The notes beneath the pieces were generated by a model. The model was not told the origin of the DNA. It saw nothing but the letters and a program-made list of their open reading frames with translations, and made no database searches. A program made the translations under genes and the position numbers. A stretch of DNA of 64,000 nucleotides, taken from contig OX578278.1 in assembly GCA_951217055.1 (NCBI GenBank), positions 18,729,605-18,793,604 of the forward strand, read 5' to 3'. The DNA is from Gerris lacustris (taxonomy: Eukaryota > Arthropoda > Insecta > Hemiptera > Gerridae). Of this stretch, positions 11,291 through 24,734 are shown piece by piece (the stretch's first letter is position 1; each line of letters begins with the position of its first letter).

Positions 11291-13520
11291 AAGTTGAAAT
11301 GATATTTTCTAAAATTCATTTTTGTATAAGTTGTTATAATATTAATAACATATTACCTTATAATTTGAGGTATTATATTGTACGGAATGACCGTACCAAA
11401 TTTTAACTCTCAGTACCAAATTTAACCAACCATACCGAACTTAGGAAGTGGGGGAATAGTGAAGTGTGAAGGCTTTTTTTATATTTAGAGTTAATCCCTT
11501 CTTTAGAAGCTAAATCGAGGGATCAATGTTCGATTTCCTAAGGTAGGGTGGATTTTTATCTGTATCTCCTCCCTTTCTTATTAAATAATAATGTGATACA
11601 AATAAAATGTAATAGTAGATGAAATAAAATATTTGTTTTATGCATGCTGTTGAGTTTAGTTACATTTATAGCGTTTTTAAATAATATATTATATACATAA
11701 TACTAAATAAAATATCATACATTTTTTAACCTCAAGATTCGACTGGCTTTTTGTTATCAATAACTTTGATTTTTTTCCGGTAAAATCTGCGTCATGAAGG
11801 GGATAAAAGCCGATGTTTTGCTTCCACTACTGGAAGCATTTTCAGGGGTGTAGTGCAACGTGATGCTGACTTGAAGAAAGCACAAGATATACTGATTTCT
11901 CCAGTAAACCTAGTCACTAAATGGCTTTATGTTGTTTATTTATTTAATATTTTAACTTAAGAATGGAACTGTGATTACTTTTTAAGTGTTTTGTTTGCAA
12001 CATTAAATCTAATTTCTTTCTGAATTATCTAAGAAATTTTAACTTTATGAGCTTGATAATTGTGTTGAGTGTGGAATAATAGTTCTTAGAAAACCTTAAA
12101 CTTATTTGATACAATGATTGTTTGTGAAAAATTAAATTGTACAATAGTGTGAAAGTTATAACTCTAAAAGGAATCTATTACGGAAAAAATAAATAAATTA
12201 CAGCGTTTTTTGAAACATTTAATTCCGTCGAATTATATAGTTGTCATTGCCCAATAATCTATTTCTTTCCTTAATCAGAGGATAGTGTGTGCAGATAAAT
12301 TGATTGTCGCTCGAGTAGGTCATGTGCAGCAGAAGAGTTAAAAGAAAAAGGTTAAAGGGCAGAAGAAGAAGTTGGTCTAATACCTGGTAAGGGAGAGGTA
12401 AGACCAAACGACCCTCAAATCTAATTTGGGGGACGACCCTTGGGGGATTTCGAAGATGATGCCTCCTTGCTTCACCCTATCGTTGTGAATTTCTTCCTCA
12501 ATCCTCGCCTTACTGTTCCAAGATTCTTAAAAGGAAAAAACCCTCACCGTCTTTAGATTCATTCAACCTTTTTCCCATCCTGTCGATGGAACGGGGATCA
12601 CTGAAGCCATCCTCTTTCAATTTACTCGTTCTCCTCCTCCTGTGGTTTGTTCCTTGCAAACCATCCTTCCACTTTTAGTGGATCCGGAAAAGGGCTTCAT
12701 TTCAACCTTTTTCTCCTCCCTTTACTTTTCTTCTGGACCGATTTCCTTCTAGTCACAAGGAAGGAGGAAGGAAGATAAAAATAAACTTCCACTAAGAAAA
12801 GGAATAATGTTTGGAAAAAGTGGGGAAATATTTTTTAACGCATTTTAACATTTAAAGGACCTTTAAAAGGTATCTAAAATCTATTAGTTAGTTACTTTTT
12901 TTCTATCACGATAAAAATAGTGTGAGTGTCTACACAATTGTAGATTTTAGTATTGAAATTCATAGAGTAAAAGTCGGTTATGTATTATTGTGAATGAAAA
13001 CGACTTTTTGACATTTTTGTAAGCTTCTTTTTCAATCATGACGATTGTTTGAGTGTCTACACAATTGTCTCTTAATCTTTATTTGAATGTTTTCCTCAAA
13101 GGCCCGCCAGCCTTTAACGTATGATTTTAATCTCATGCATTACTATATTCCTCTTTAATATAGGAACATTAAGAAAGAGAATATTCTTTAAAATTTTATT
13201 AGAATATTATGTTGGTACCGATGCTAGTTCCTCGATTATTACTGTTCCCATATTTATTCGAGTTACTGTTCATCTAACAGTTGTAAGGGTTTTTCCCTCA
13301 TAAAAATACCGAAATAACTATAAACAAAATTTGAAGTGTTGTGTACAATGCGCTCAAGCACAACATTTTCCCCAAATTTCAGGTTCGTATCATTCGTAAA
13401 TTTTTAATTTTCTTGAAATTTCAGCCTAAAATACAGCCTGCTTATATTATATGCGAGATATTACGGTAATATCGGTATTTAAATGTTCTGGTCGTATTTC
13501 GCCTAAAAATTAAAAAAAAA
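11291..13520. other. AT-rich stretch, no genes recognised apart from a repeat fragment
   Basis: The stretch holds a family E fragment (11785-11930) and purine/pyrimidine-skewed DNA at 12400-12790. The small frames show no domain. Confidence 0.45.
11785..11930 (-). repeat. Family E fragment with conserved hairpin
   Basis: It contains ctgcgtcatgaagg, then gcttccactactggaagc, a perfect 6-bp stem with a 6-base loop, followed by tcaggggtgtagtgca. The same blocks form the inverted termini of the elements at 38.1-38.4 and 51.6-51.9 kb. Only one terminus is present here. Confidence 0.6.
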
Positions 13521-13524
13521 AAAT

Positions 13525-14092
13525 AGACTGCCAATTAGTGTGGCACATAGCTTCCTCGCATCCTATCATGTACTATAACAATTATTGTTATATTACTTTA
13601 TTGTTATATTGTTTATTTTGTAAAGACTAATTATAGTTTTAGCGATCTTTAACACTTCATAGCTGTGTCGCAGTTGGTTTTACTAAAAAATTGTATTTGT
13701 AAAATATGTTTGTCATATTGAATAGATGAAGTTAGATTTTTTCCCCGACCTAAAATTCCAATTTTAAATTTAAAGTTCACGTTTCCGCGAGCGTTGCTCG
13801 TGAACGCTTGGACGGATAACGCTGTCCAACGAACTCGTCCTGGGCATTGGAAAAATGAACATGTCTACCAAATTTCATAAAAATCGGTCGACATTTACTC
13901 AAGTTATCGTCGCACGTTTCATAATTCGCGGTCACACAGACCGACAGACAGACAGACAGACACGAGACCAAAAATGTTCCCTGATGTCTGAAACGGATTT
14001 CTGTCTTGGAATTTTTGAAATCGGAGGCATAAAAGTTTTTCGTTCTCAAAAGTGAACACAATGCTTCCGTTACCTTCGGTAAGCTCGGAAGC
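13525..14092 (-). repeat. Dispersed repeat family A, minus copy, interrupted
   Basis: The copy starts with actgccaattagtgtggcac and ends with ttaccttcggtaagctcgga. Between lie the gacagacagaca block and ctgaaacggatttctgtctt, both shared by all longer family A copies. The central part is replaced by other DNA, including a family D piece at about 13615-13690. Frames across it are not genes. Confidence 0.7.
13935..13961. repeat. (GACA)n short tract
   Basis: Five or so GACA-type repeats occur inside family A. Other copies carry the complement, (TCTG)n, at the same place, so the microsatellite is part of the element. Confidence 0.7.
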
Positions 14093-14574
14093 AAAAATAC
14101 CTTATTTTAGCTATTTTAGCTATTTTACACACACGTATATAACATCTATACATATCTAATAACAATTAAGCTCTAATAAATATACAAGAATTGATATTTG
14201 AAATAATATAACTACATAGTTTTTTCTGACAGAAAATGACTAGGAATCAATAAATATTTTGATTTCTGACTTTTGACAGATATAATGGAATTAGTGGGAG
14301 TGTTAAGATATTGAGCGAGTTTGTACGTTTAGTCTGTATTCCCAATGCTTTGATTGTTATTAGCTAACAAGGTTTAACAGCTGCTAATCGTCTCTTTGTT
14401 AATCCCCTCTAATTAGATTTATCATGCTTTCTGACGTTATCCTCGTACATTTGCCCTTGCATTTTCTCAATTTTTATTTGAATAAGAGGATTTGCGTGAC
14501 CCAGTAAATGGTCTAATATGATTAGAAATATAACTTTCTTCTGCTTCCTTGTTAGTGAAATACCAACTTTAAAC

Positions 14575-14659
<85 letters not shown>

Positions 14660-15545
14660 TATATGTAACAAATAAATTTTAATAACTCTTTATTTTTTCA
14701 TTTTTTAAAAAAACAACTTTTTGAATTACAATAAATACATAAAAAAGGAAAGGAGGAAGTAAAAGGAATTACCTTATCAAGATGTCATTGAGAAGGAAAA
14801 AATTGAAAAGTAAGAGGCCAAATGAGAGGAAGACAAAATTGTAAATTTTACAATCAAATTACATTAGAGATAAAGATAGCCAGGTTTTTATCTTTCTTTA
14901 CATCTTTTCCAGTTAAAAAAAAGAACTGTATCTTATTATCTTATAACTTTTTATTCCTTTTTACTCTGAACCTCCCATTACAACCTGATGGTAACTTTTT
15001 TTCCCCCTTCTTTTTCCACCCAGAAAGTGTTTCATTCTGGTATGAGGTTTATTTTTGTAAAAATAGTCGTCTAGCATTAAGAGTTTTTTTTTTTTTGCTT
15101 TAGAGAGTATAGTCTATTTTAATCCCATTTTCTTTAAAAATAGGGATGAGGGGGGTTAGTATAAAAGTATTTTTTAAGTCTAAACTTTTTTACCATCCTT
15201 CTTGTTCTCAGGCTCAAGGGAAATTACCAGATGATATTCCTTTTCCTTTTTTTTTTTAAATGGACGTTGGTTTTTCCTGTATCCCCTGTTAAAAAAATAC
15301 CTGATTCTTTAACAGAATGTAAAGGAGGATTCCCAATCTTAAAGTTTTCCCAGAATTTGTTTTTAACTTTCAAATTTTTTAAACTTCGAAAGAAAATTAA
15401 ACGTATTACTTTTGATCCGTTTTCACTTTCAGTTTCTAATTTTTCCATTTAGATGGATATAATATCTGTCTAGCCATGCTGCCCTCAATATTATCTTCGT
15501 ACTAAAGTTACACTAAATCTAAAGATTAGGAAAAGAAAAGAATAA
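14093..15545. other. AT-rich stretch with a TA tract
   Basis: Apart from the (TA)n tract at 14579-14655, nothing is recognised. Frames at 14822-15103 and around 15224-15452 lie in T-rich, phenylalanine-rich sequence and look fortuitous. Confidence 0.45.
14579..14655. repeat. (TA)n microsatellite
   Basis: About 38 uninterrupted TA dinucleotides. One of eight such tracts in the window. Confidence 0.95.
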
Positions 15546-15549
15546 AAAT

Positions 15550-16640
15550 AGTCGGCCAATTAGTGTGGCACATAGCTTCCTCGCGTCCTATTTCGTAAGG
15601 GTTTTCGTTTTAGGTTTTTAGTAAATGCATAATATCAAAAATTGTTTTTTTCAATGAAAGTAGTAATTTATCAATAATTAAAGAGCGCAGACGGTTGAAA
15701 GTAATCTGTGGGCTACTTTTGATAAACCTTCCAAATTTCGTAAAAATTAGATGAGTACTTTTGAAGATGTAGGTGTTCATGAATAAATGTTTGTGCGTAT
15801 GTGGAAGAGAAACAAATGGACGCAGATGGTTAAAACTTATATGGTACCTGAAAATAGACTAATTATGAACTACCATCCAAATTTTATTAAAATCGTACAA
15901 GTAGTTTTTAAGATATGTTGGTACACAAAAATTGAGCGTCAGACCTGCTGGAAGATATAGAACCAATAAACAGGTCAAGTGTTTGCTAGTCAGCACACAG
16001 CGAGTGTCCGTAGGTCACAGTGTATAGTGTTTAACTGTAAAGTGTAAGAGTGTATTTTTTAAAATGCTAAAAAGGTTACTTTGAACTATCCTAAGGGTCT
16101 GATATTCTCAAAACACACACGAAAAGACCATAATTATAAAAAAAAACGTATTTTGTCAATAAAAATCACACGTTTCACACCCACTTCAAACTCGCCCTAT
16201 CAAAGTCATAACCAAAGTTATTAGTTAATTATATATTTTTGTAATCAGCTCGACGTACCCTGTCATATGATACCACTCACGGTGTCGAAAAGAAATGAAA
16301 AGAATTTAAACCTTAAGTTTTTTAACCCTAATGTTTTTGAAAAAAAAAAAATTTTAAGTCGCTATATTTTTAAAATATGTGGTTAGGTACAAGACACATA
16401 TATGCCAAATTTCAAAGTGATCGAACGAAAGGTGTAGCCGTGAGAGCAGGCCACAGGACGGACGGACAGACAACGCAGGAAAATATAAGGGTCCTTGGTT
16501 TTGCCTACGGACCCTAAAAATGTTCCTTGATGTCTGAAATGGATTTCTGTCTTGGGATTGGGATTTTTTAAATCGAAGACATAAAAAGATTTCGTTCTTC
16601 AGATCGCATAGCTCCATTACTTTCGGTAAGCTTGACAGCA
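15550..16640 (-). repeat. Family A copy split by a family B insertion
   Basis: The right end of family A (ggccaattagtgtggcac, gcttcctcgcgtcctat) is followed by the usual internal blocks: gcgcagacggttgaaa, the aaacaaatg block and aagatatgttggtac. At about 15955 the match stops, and it resumes at about 16515 with aaaatgttccttgatgtct, ending near 16640 with ttactttcggtaagct. The gap is filled by family B, so this copy is older than that insertion. Confidence 0.7.
15955..16515 (+). mobile_element. Family B element (copy 1), nested
   Basis: It begins with aataaacaggtcaagtg and contains inverted gtccgtagg motifs near 16009 and gcctacggac near 16503. The body shares gacaaaatac-type, cagctcgac, atatgataccac and gtagccgtgagagcagg blocks with 37368-38083, in opposite orientation. 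No frame is intact. It is a non-autonomous repeat of unknown class; the inverted gtccgtagg pair suggests a DNA transposon derivative. Confidence 0.6.
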
Positions 16641-18195
16641 AAATAATAATAAAATTAATAAATCTTTTTCAGGTAGCTGTTTATGAAAAAGTTTTTGTTT
16701 TTTTAATGATTAAATTAACTTTTCTTCTTACTTCTTAAACTGTCTTCTTCGAAGAAAGTTTTAAATGAGCGAGTCAAAAATATGTGTTTTATTATTATAT
16801 TTTGAGTATCAGTTTGATTAGATTAGTTATTTTTATTTATTTTGAATAAAATATTTCTTTTATAATATATATAACTATATTCTATGAATATTATATTGGA
16901 CTATAGAGAGTTAATCTACTATAAAATGAACTTCCACATAAAAGAAAGAATAAAGAGGGTGTAAAATGGGAATGATGTGTTCACAAAGTTTTACAATAAG
17001 AAAATTATTTTCTGACGTTCTCCTTTTATAAAAGAAACTTAAACAAATGAACCTTTGAAATAGTATGAAGTGTTCAATTATTTTTCTCTTAGTTTTTAAT
17101 TTGTTTTCTTTCTTTTGTTCTCATTCGCTTTTAAGTTTTTATTTTTATTTTACTGCAATGTTTTTGGTTAAGTTATTTTTAAATGTTACGGTTTTAGTTT
17201 TCATGTTAAAAATAATGTAAAAGACAAACGAAAATGTTCAAGCGATTCTAAATTAAAATATTTCAACACTTTTTTTTAAATTTTCATTAAACAAATATTA
17301 AATATAACATTATAAAAAAAAAAATAAAAAAATAAAAAAAAAATTAAAAAACTAATGTTGATGATATTTCTACGCAAGTATATTTCTGTCTCTACTAGGC
17401 GGTTTTAAAAATAGAAACAATATTATAATGGTTTAGTATTCTGAGATTTAGATAAAAGTTGATACACATACAGGTTTTCAAGTTCCTAGGATCTATAAGA
17501 AAAAATAAATAAAATAAAGTCTCAGTTGCTTGTGCAAAACCTTAGACAATGAACTATTTAACAGATTTCACTCTGGTTAACACATTTATGAGGTGGTACC
17601 TTGAGATATGTTCGATACTGTTCTTACTTAACTTTCCATATGGCCACACGAGCGGTTTTTCACGCCGAACTGCTGCGGGAAAAACAGCTGCGAGAATTCC
17701 CGCGGATGGGATGGCCATATTGGGAGTATAACATGGCGCGTGAAAGCTAGCCGAAGCAGGCCACATGCGTGTTTATTCAAAACAATTAACACATCCCGCG
17801 CTGGGTAGTTTCCAGCGATGCTCTATTGTTTACCCAGACACTATCTAAATGTTTCATTTTAAAATAAATAGTTAAATAAGTCAGTAACAAAATATCAAAA
17901 TAGTTTTGTCAATAGTTCAAATGACAACTAGTGCGAATGTAGTAACGGGAAAAGAAGCCCTTGTGACGACATTTTCTGCGTCAAAACCAGCCAACGAATA
18001 GACCCAACTCCTTCCTCCAGCGAGAAATCACGCCTAGTATGGCCGGTCCAACTAATACAGCTATGATTTATATTTTAGGCGTTTTATCACGCTGAAAGGT
18101 AGTTGTTATAATAATTAATGTATATTTACTTAATATATTTCCGAGAAAGCTCCTTATTTGTGGAAATTATTATATAAATAAAAACGTCGAAATCG

Positions 18196-18276
<81 letters not shown>

Positions 18277-18720
18277 TAAATGAAATAAAATTACTGCTTC
18301 ATAATATGAAAGAAAGGTTCCTTTATTATTATCTTTATATCACTCTTCTCATGAAAATTATTTCAGTATAATATTAGACAAAGAGCAATATTTTTTATAC
18401 CCAGCGAATTGAAAGCAGTGGGAATATTGTGATATTTTATTTTATGTTTTCTTGATAACCATCCTACGCATATCAAGAATATATAAATGAATGAATTTAT
18501 GTAATATACATAAATGTTTATGCAAGTTAGACGGAAAGTTCAAATTGTGTATACATGTATATATTGTTTGGTTATAGTAATTGCGAAGTGTCTAAAATTG
18601 AATAATATGTATTGTATAAAATTATTTGCTTGTGCCGAGATTTTGTCGAAATTCTAGAAGACCATAATTGCTCTGTTTATTTTTCAATAATGGAATAAAG
18701 CGTTTGATGTTTACTTGTTT
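16641..18720. other. AT-rich stretch without recognised genes
   Basis: It includes a GC-richer patch at 17635-17770 with a ccatatggcc palindrome and a partial inverted copy ggatggccatat, possibly a small element, and a (TA)n tract at 18197-18272. No frame has recognisable content. Confidence 0.45.
18197..18272. repeat. (TA)n microsatellite
   Basis: About 38 TA dinucleotides without interruption. Confidence 0.95.
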
Positions 18721-18825
18721 TGACCACTTTAGTTGGCCATAATTTGTTCTCTGGTCCACCTAATGTGGCCCAAACTGGGTATTAAGAAACATTAGCTATT
18801 GTGTTGTAGATATGAAACCGTCTAT

Positions 18826-18940
18826 TACAGAGGTCATCTTAATGATATAAATTGTCCCTACACTTGGCTTTGTTTATATTAAATTACAGAGTAGCTTTCA
18901 GCCTTCATAAGGTCATCATCAGTGCCTAGGAACAAACAAA
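18826..18940 (-). repeat. Dispersed repeat related to 6.59 kb
   Basis: It runs from gaggtcatctta to tcatcatcagtgcctagg. On the minus strand the right end reads cactgatgatgacctt followed by aaggctgaaag. This looks superficially like a hammerhead core but lacks a paired stem III. The family is unknown. Confidence 0.4.
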
Positions 18941-19339
18941 AGTTAAACTAAGTATTGAAATCTACATAATAATCAAAGCAATATATAAAAGAACATAGAA
19001 CTACATGAATAAATGATAAATGCGTTAACAAATAAAAGCTATGCAAATATCATGAGTTAAACAAAGATTTTTAAAAGATGAATAATCGAATAAAAACAAA
19101 AACCAATACAAGATAATACAAAGTATAAAAAATAACGCAAAAAAGATCTAAAAATAAATATTTCAGACATTCCTACTTTTTTAACTTCAAAAAAATAAGA
19201 CTGTGCTCAATTCCCTTCCTTTTTGCTTTGCCTTATTATCGTGACAGGTATTAATATTATTTTATAACTTATTATTGTTTTAATGAAATAGCAATAATCG
19301 AGGCGAGATTCTTACATTTTACAAAATATGCTTCCTGTC

Positions 19340-19616
19340 TGTCTGTGTGTATGTAATGTTTACATGTTAGACGATAACTTGGGTAAAAGTTGACCGGTTT
19401 GGTTGAACTTTGAATAAGTGTTATACCACTTTGATTTGGAGTTATATTTGAATAACTAACCTATCAAGTGGCAAACTAATATCAACTTGAATTTTGGTCA
19501 AGTAACTAATTAGTATACATAATTAGTACATTATAGGTAACTAATTAGTACAGTATAGGATCATGAAAATCACATTGTCCACTATAATTGGCGGGAATTA
19601 GCCGCTCTCCACCGTT

Positions 19617-19650
<34 letters not shown>

Positions 19651-19787
19651 CAAATGCCTATTCACAAGCTATGTCCCGCAGATGAACTTAGCCGACCACT
19701 TTTCTTAAAATGCTCCAAATGATTAACTTGTACAAAAAATTCTAGCTAGATGTTAATCACATACTTTTTTGCACGCTATCTCCTGGA
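19340..19787 (-). mobile_element. Half copy of the TA-flanked foldback family F
   Basis: The right side matches one arm of the element at 49056-49575. Shared blocks are gatcatgaaaatcacattg, ccgctctccac, gctatgtcccgcagatgaa, gcacgctatctcctggacta. The arm carries a 33-bp poly-T run (19618-19650) where the other copy has a short A/T run. No opposite arm is seen, so this is a truncated or never-folded copy. Confidence 0.6.
19618..19650. repeat. Poly-T run
   Basis: About 33 consecutive T inside the family F arm. Confidence 0.95.
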
Positions 19788-22600
19788 CTAACATATTTAC
19801 AATTATTATTTGGTTGAAATTCAAGTTCAAATATTTCGATTATTTGACAAATGTCTATTTTTTTTTATCTGAGGTCCACGCAGATACTAATCTACTTGAC
19901 TAATCTTAATGAAATCTGGTCCATATATGTAATAGTGTCATACCTTATTCTTATATCAATACCTTTTTAAATGTATGTCAATTAATTGAAATGAAATATT
20001 ATGTTACTTGTATGTTGTGATTATAGGTGAAACGCTAAGTAGTTGTTTATGCTCTCTTTTATGAGCTGAAATCTCAACTGCCTTGGGGATATTTTAAACT
20101 CTTCTTTCCCCTATAACTGTGGTTAAAAGGAAAAGGAATGGAGGAGTTGTGATTATGGTAGGTATTGTTTGTGCGTAGTGACTTCAACTAAGAGAACATA
20201 AAGATTACTAGGAAGTAGGAGATGAGACCAGATATGCATCGTAAGATCTTCTCTTATAGTTAAAGAAGTATGAAAGACTTGTATACCTAAGCTTTATACT
20301 TACTTTGTGTAAGCCTAAGGCCTATGCGTAACAAATGATTGGTTTTTATTGAAAACTTTCTACTAAATCAGAAAACAAAAGAACTTTAGCATTGTTGGCT
20401 CTGAGAAAACAAATTGTTGATGGATGAACTTTATGCCCTGGTTATTATTTTCTTTCTTTTATGCGTTGTTTTCAATGAACTTTTTTCGCAAGGTAAAGAT
20501 CAACCCCGTCAATGATTTTTTATAATTTTTTTCTTCTTTGCATCATTCTATGATAAAGAATGAACTCAAGAATTGATACAATACTTGTCTATTCTCTACT
20601 GAAATTCCTTGCCACTAATAGGCACTACGGGAGAGGCGTGCCCGAGATACGTGATATCTTCAGCCTTTTAAGTCTTGGTCCACCATGGGTCGGTAGATCA
20701 ATTGAGTCCTGTGCGTAGCTCGGGAAGTTCTACGTGCTTCACCACCCAAAGACTTCTCCATATTGTCACCAGTGTTTGAATCCTCTGCGAACTATGATTA
20801 TTGTTAATTTTTGCACCAATAACTTTTTACAAGGCTTAATCAACCTTTTTTTTTGTGTGTGTTTCAGGTGAGCTGTTTTCCTTGGTAGTTGTTGCTATAA
20901 AGTTGCCTTACAGGTATTTATTTATTTTTTTATTAACATTTTAAATGGGATGAATGTGGAAAATTAAAGGGGGCTCCCATTCAATTTTAATAAAAATTGT
21001 ATACACATATTTACAACAAAAACATTTACATTAAATTAATTAAACTCGCTGTGTATGAATTCTTCTTCGCACATGGGGAGATTTTTTTATACTACTACTT
21101 CTTCTTTACACTATTCCTTTTATACTTTTTCTGTATTAATGTGTTGAATGATTACTATCCAAGTCAATTAATATTCTGTTGAATTGCTTTCTGTTCTGAT
21201 AAGATTGGTCTAAATTAATCAAGTGAAGGACAACATTAGTTCTAAAACTCGGTCGTCATACCTACAATTAGAGCAAGTCGATAAAATCCATTTAGTCGTC
21301 GGGGTGAGATAATGCAGTTTAAGACAAGTTGAGAGAAAACCGCTCGGCATTAAGGGATAGTCGAGTTCCAATTTGATGGTTTTACTAAGTGTTGAGACGG
21401 GCTGAAAGGGTTCTTGGATCTGTAGTTTAGGGGGCAACTAGAGGAGTTGACAGTTAGGTCTGAGCCCTTTTCAAGGAGCTTGCCACGGGCCGCCGTTGTT
21501 TGGTGGATAAGTTTGAAGGATTCGGTTGGATGAGAAGTTGCCTGTTTAACATGCTTCTACCGAGGAAAGGGAAGACTCGGGTTTGTTAAGGTTCTCCCCT
21601 GAGGTCTGGCAAAGGTCCGAGGGATATCCCTGTCCCATTAACCCTCGAGACCCTAATCTGGTTCTGAGGTTTCATGCCGGCCTACACTAACCCTTAAAGT
21701 ATCCTATAGAATGTCTTTTCTTTCTCAAGTAATGTACCGGCCCTTCTTACATCGAGTTTTCTTTCCGCTAGATTCCCTTCAGGCGGACCTTTTCACCTCA
21801 GTGTCCCTTGGATGATTCTATTTTCACACACTTTCAATGTTTCCTTTTTGTAAATCCCAATTTTTTATCGTTACCTCTTGAAGCTTCATCAAAGTCCTTT
21901 TCTTCTCCACCCCCGATCGACAGATATATGGTGAAATTCTTTGTTTGTAAAATCCCCAAAGTTTTATTGCTTTTATCTCGTATTTTCCTTTATGAGATAA
22001 TTGTTTTTCTTGTGAATTAAAATATCTGGCTCTTAATGATTTGTTAAATTATCTTGGATCATGGGTCTCGGGTGTTTCTATTATGCAGGGGGATAGATTT
22101 TAATATCGCACCTATAAAGTTGAGGTCACAATAATACTATGTATATATTTTTTATCTCAAACCAATAACTAAGTATGCTTGTGATTTCTCGGTTTCAAGC
22201 CGTTTGCTTAAGGTTCTATTGATATATTGTTTTCACTGATCATCATTTATCATCCATCCAATTTCTGATCTTGGTGAAAAATATTGCCAATTTAAACTCA
22301 TTGGAAAGTTATACTGAATCGGAGGCTTTATTTAACCCCGATCAGAATGATATCTTCTCGAAGGGATTCTGTATTAAATTATTAAAAACTTAGTAACTTA
22401 TTACAAATTTAAAATTTTGTTTATGAATGAAGAAGTAAATAAGTGATTATATAGAAAGGGAGTATTTGAGGAAGCAGGCGGAGGCGCCAAGTGAGTCTAG
22501 ATCAGGGGTGGTCAGAAGAACGTTAATGAAAGCAACCAATCCTTTATCATGTATGTCATATGTCAAATTTATTTTAAAATAAACGTTTTTCTTCTTCAAT
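19788..22600. other. Unannotated DNA, partly GC-richer
   Basis: Two blocks (20585-20790 and 21220-21800) are GC-richer and less repetitive than the surroundings. I translated both strands. The minus frame 21219-21437 has no recognised domain. They may be decayed transposon or exon sequence, but I cannot identify them. Confidence 0.35.
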
Positions 22601-23420
22601 CCTTTAAAGCTGTTATGAAAGTATACAACTCTAGTGTTCTTGGTACCCTACTATATGCTACACCTATTTGGTCGCAGCGCTACATAGATGTGCTGGAGGC
22701 TGCCTAAAGCTGTTTTTTTCCAATGATTTCTTTTTACTTACAGCTAACCTCCCACATTACGTAGTTAGGGAAGAATTTAATATTCAACTTGTTTCTGTCT
22801 AGATACTATATCCGACAACTTTTGGTATATAAAAAACTTCACCAATTGGAAGACAGCAGATTATTGAAGTAATGTCTTAATCTCTTACTAACGTTGAATT
22901 TGGTAGAGGGTAACATTGTAAAATATAACTGGGTATCTCAAGCCAAGCAATTGCTTGTATCAAATAGCATAGATCCTGGACCTATCTTTAACTAGGCATA
23001 TAATAAGCTTTACATATAAAACACTGTTTACGAATACTATCTTAAATTGAGACAAGATGACAAAGTAAGAATTCACGCTCTATCCTTCTCTAATCTGTAT
23101 CGAAATTGCTGCACCAATTAAAATTATTTGACCCTGATTTGCACATCCCTTTTTCTGTACAAATGGTTCTTGCCTAAGTCAGAAAAGCAGGAAACGATGG
23201 TATAAAAGTGGTTATAAAAGGTATCCTACATAATAATTATATTAGAGACCTACGAATTATGCCCGGTGTGCCATCTAGGAGAATTGAGGCATATATTTCT
23301 GAAATCTTCTAACCGATGAGTTTTCTGACATTACAAATGTAGCCTCCATCCTTTGTCCTAATTCTAAAAAGCAAGCATCTGACATTTTTTTATTTTATTT
23401 GTAATGTACTTAAAAATAGG
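22600..23420 (+). pseudogene. Decayed non-LTR retrotransposon ORF2, C-terminal end
   Basis: Translation of the plus strand, crossing several stops and frame changes, gives pieces typical of the end of a Jockey/R1-like ORF2. At 22608-22680 it reads KAVMKVYNSSVLGTLLYATP followed by IWSQRY, the region after the reverse transcriptase thumb. At 23260-23300 CPVCHLGELRHIF matches the C-terminal cysteine/histidine knuckle. A later frame, near 23340-23410, resembles the helix that usually follows. A functional copy would encode the reverse transcriptase used for target-primed insertion; this one has many stops and lacks the polymerase core, so it cannot. Confidence 0.65.
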
Positions 23421-24734
23421 TCCTATGAAGATTTCTTCAAATACAATTTTTTTTTTTTATTTATTCATACAATAATCATTCACAAAACAAAAACAAAATC
23501 ATTTATATATTATTTAATATGTTTATAACTATCTTTTTATTTAAAGATTCATAATTATGACAAGGGATTTCTTGTAATTTAATGCTATATTTCAATGCTT
23601 AAAATTCGCAGTTTTGCAAGTTTATTTAGAAACTATGTATATTAACATTAACCACCATTATACAAAACAATAATCAGTACGAGTACGAAAAAGTAGCTTC
23701 ATTTTTTTTTTCTAAAAGAAGTAAAAAGAAAAAGCAATTATAAAACTAGGTTACTATTTCTTCATAACAGATGTTTGTTATGGGTAAGTGAAGAAAGAAA
23801 AACCCTCGTGGCTCTAACCACGATGGGGCCTTGCTTTTTAAAGCAGGGCGAAAAATTTAAAGTAATATTCCAAGCCGATACCAGGAAGGTAAAAAAAGAG
23901 CCATTATTTCAGCTTCTATTCCTCAGATTCCTCCATTACAAGGGCTAAGGGCCAAGGTAGGCGAGGCATAATTAATTTAGGAAAGGGGCTATATGGCCGG
24001 AGCCAAGATTGGACCCGTGGTAAAAAAATAGCCCTAGAAAAAAACTGGCTTATTGAGGATGAAATTTAATGAACGTGTAAAATTAATGGACAAGAAGAGA
24101 AAAAAAGAATTGGATTATAGTTCGAAGGTGAATTTAGAAATGATTTTAACTAGTTTTGTAAATGTACTTAGCGTTGCCAATCATAAACTCATAAATATTT
24201 ATAAAATACCTTAATTTAAATGTATCATTTTACGAGTATACAATACCAACTTTACCTAATAAAGTGTTTAATGTAATATATTATGTATGATTTTCTTAAT
24301 TTGAATTAGTAATTTCATTACTCGGGTTTTCACTTTTAAATTTAGATATTATTAAAAAGATTTGTTGCGTTTGCTGAATATTTCGAAACGAGTCAGTTTC
24401 TTATTTCTCTTTTATTCGACTTCATCTCTTCTGTCTCTCTTATAATTTCCACTTGGCCTTTTTATTTATTAAGGTTTACTTTTGCCTTTTGACAGATTCC
24501 AATGCCATTTTTATTTAATGATCTTCATAGTTAGTATTTTCTTTGGTTTATATATTTTTATAGACAACTGAAATAATTAATAATGAACAAGGAAATTTCG
24601 TTTTACAATTATAATTAAAGCTGACTCTCCCTTTAAAATGATTTTTTGGAACTGGTTCTTTAAATCAGGTTCTTTAGATTCAAAAACAAAGACAAAAACA
24701 ATAATTAGAACCTTCATATTGTATTCTATATTTT
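23421..24734. other. AT-rich stretch, nothing recognised
   Basis: It contains a T-run at 23447-23458, a 5-bp hairpin (cgtgg/ccacg) near 23807-23822 and otherwise featureless DNA. Confidence 0.45.

Noticed and set aside
18875..18925. Minus-strand CTGATGA followed by a small stem and GAAA, hammerhead-like
   Set aside because: No partner strand for stem III and only a weak stem II with mismatches; treated as part of a dispersed repeat.
21219..21437. Possible retrotransposon coding remnant
   Set aside because: Both strands were translated; no motif of reverse transcriptase, RNase H, gag or transposase could be recognised.
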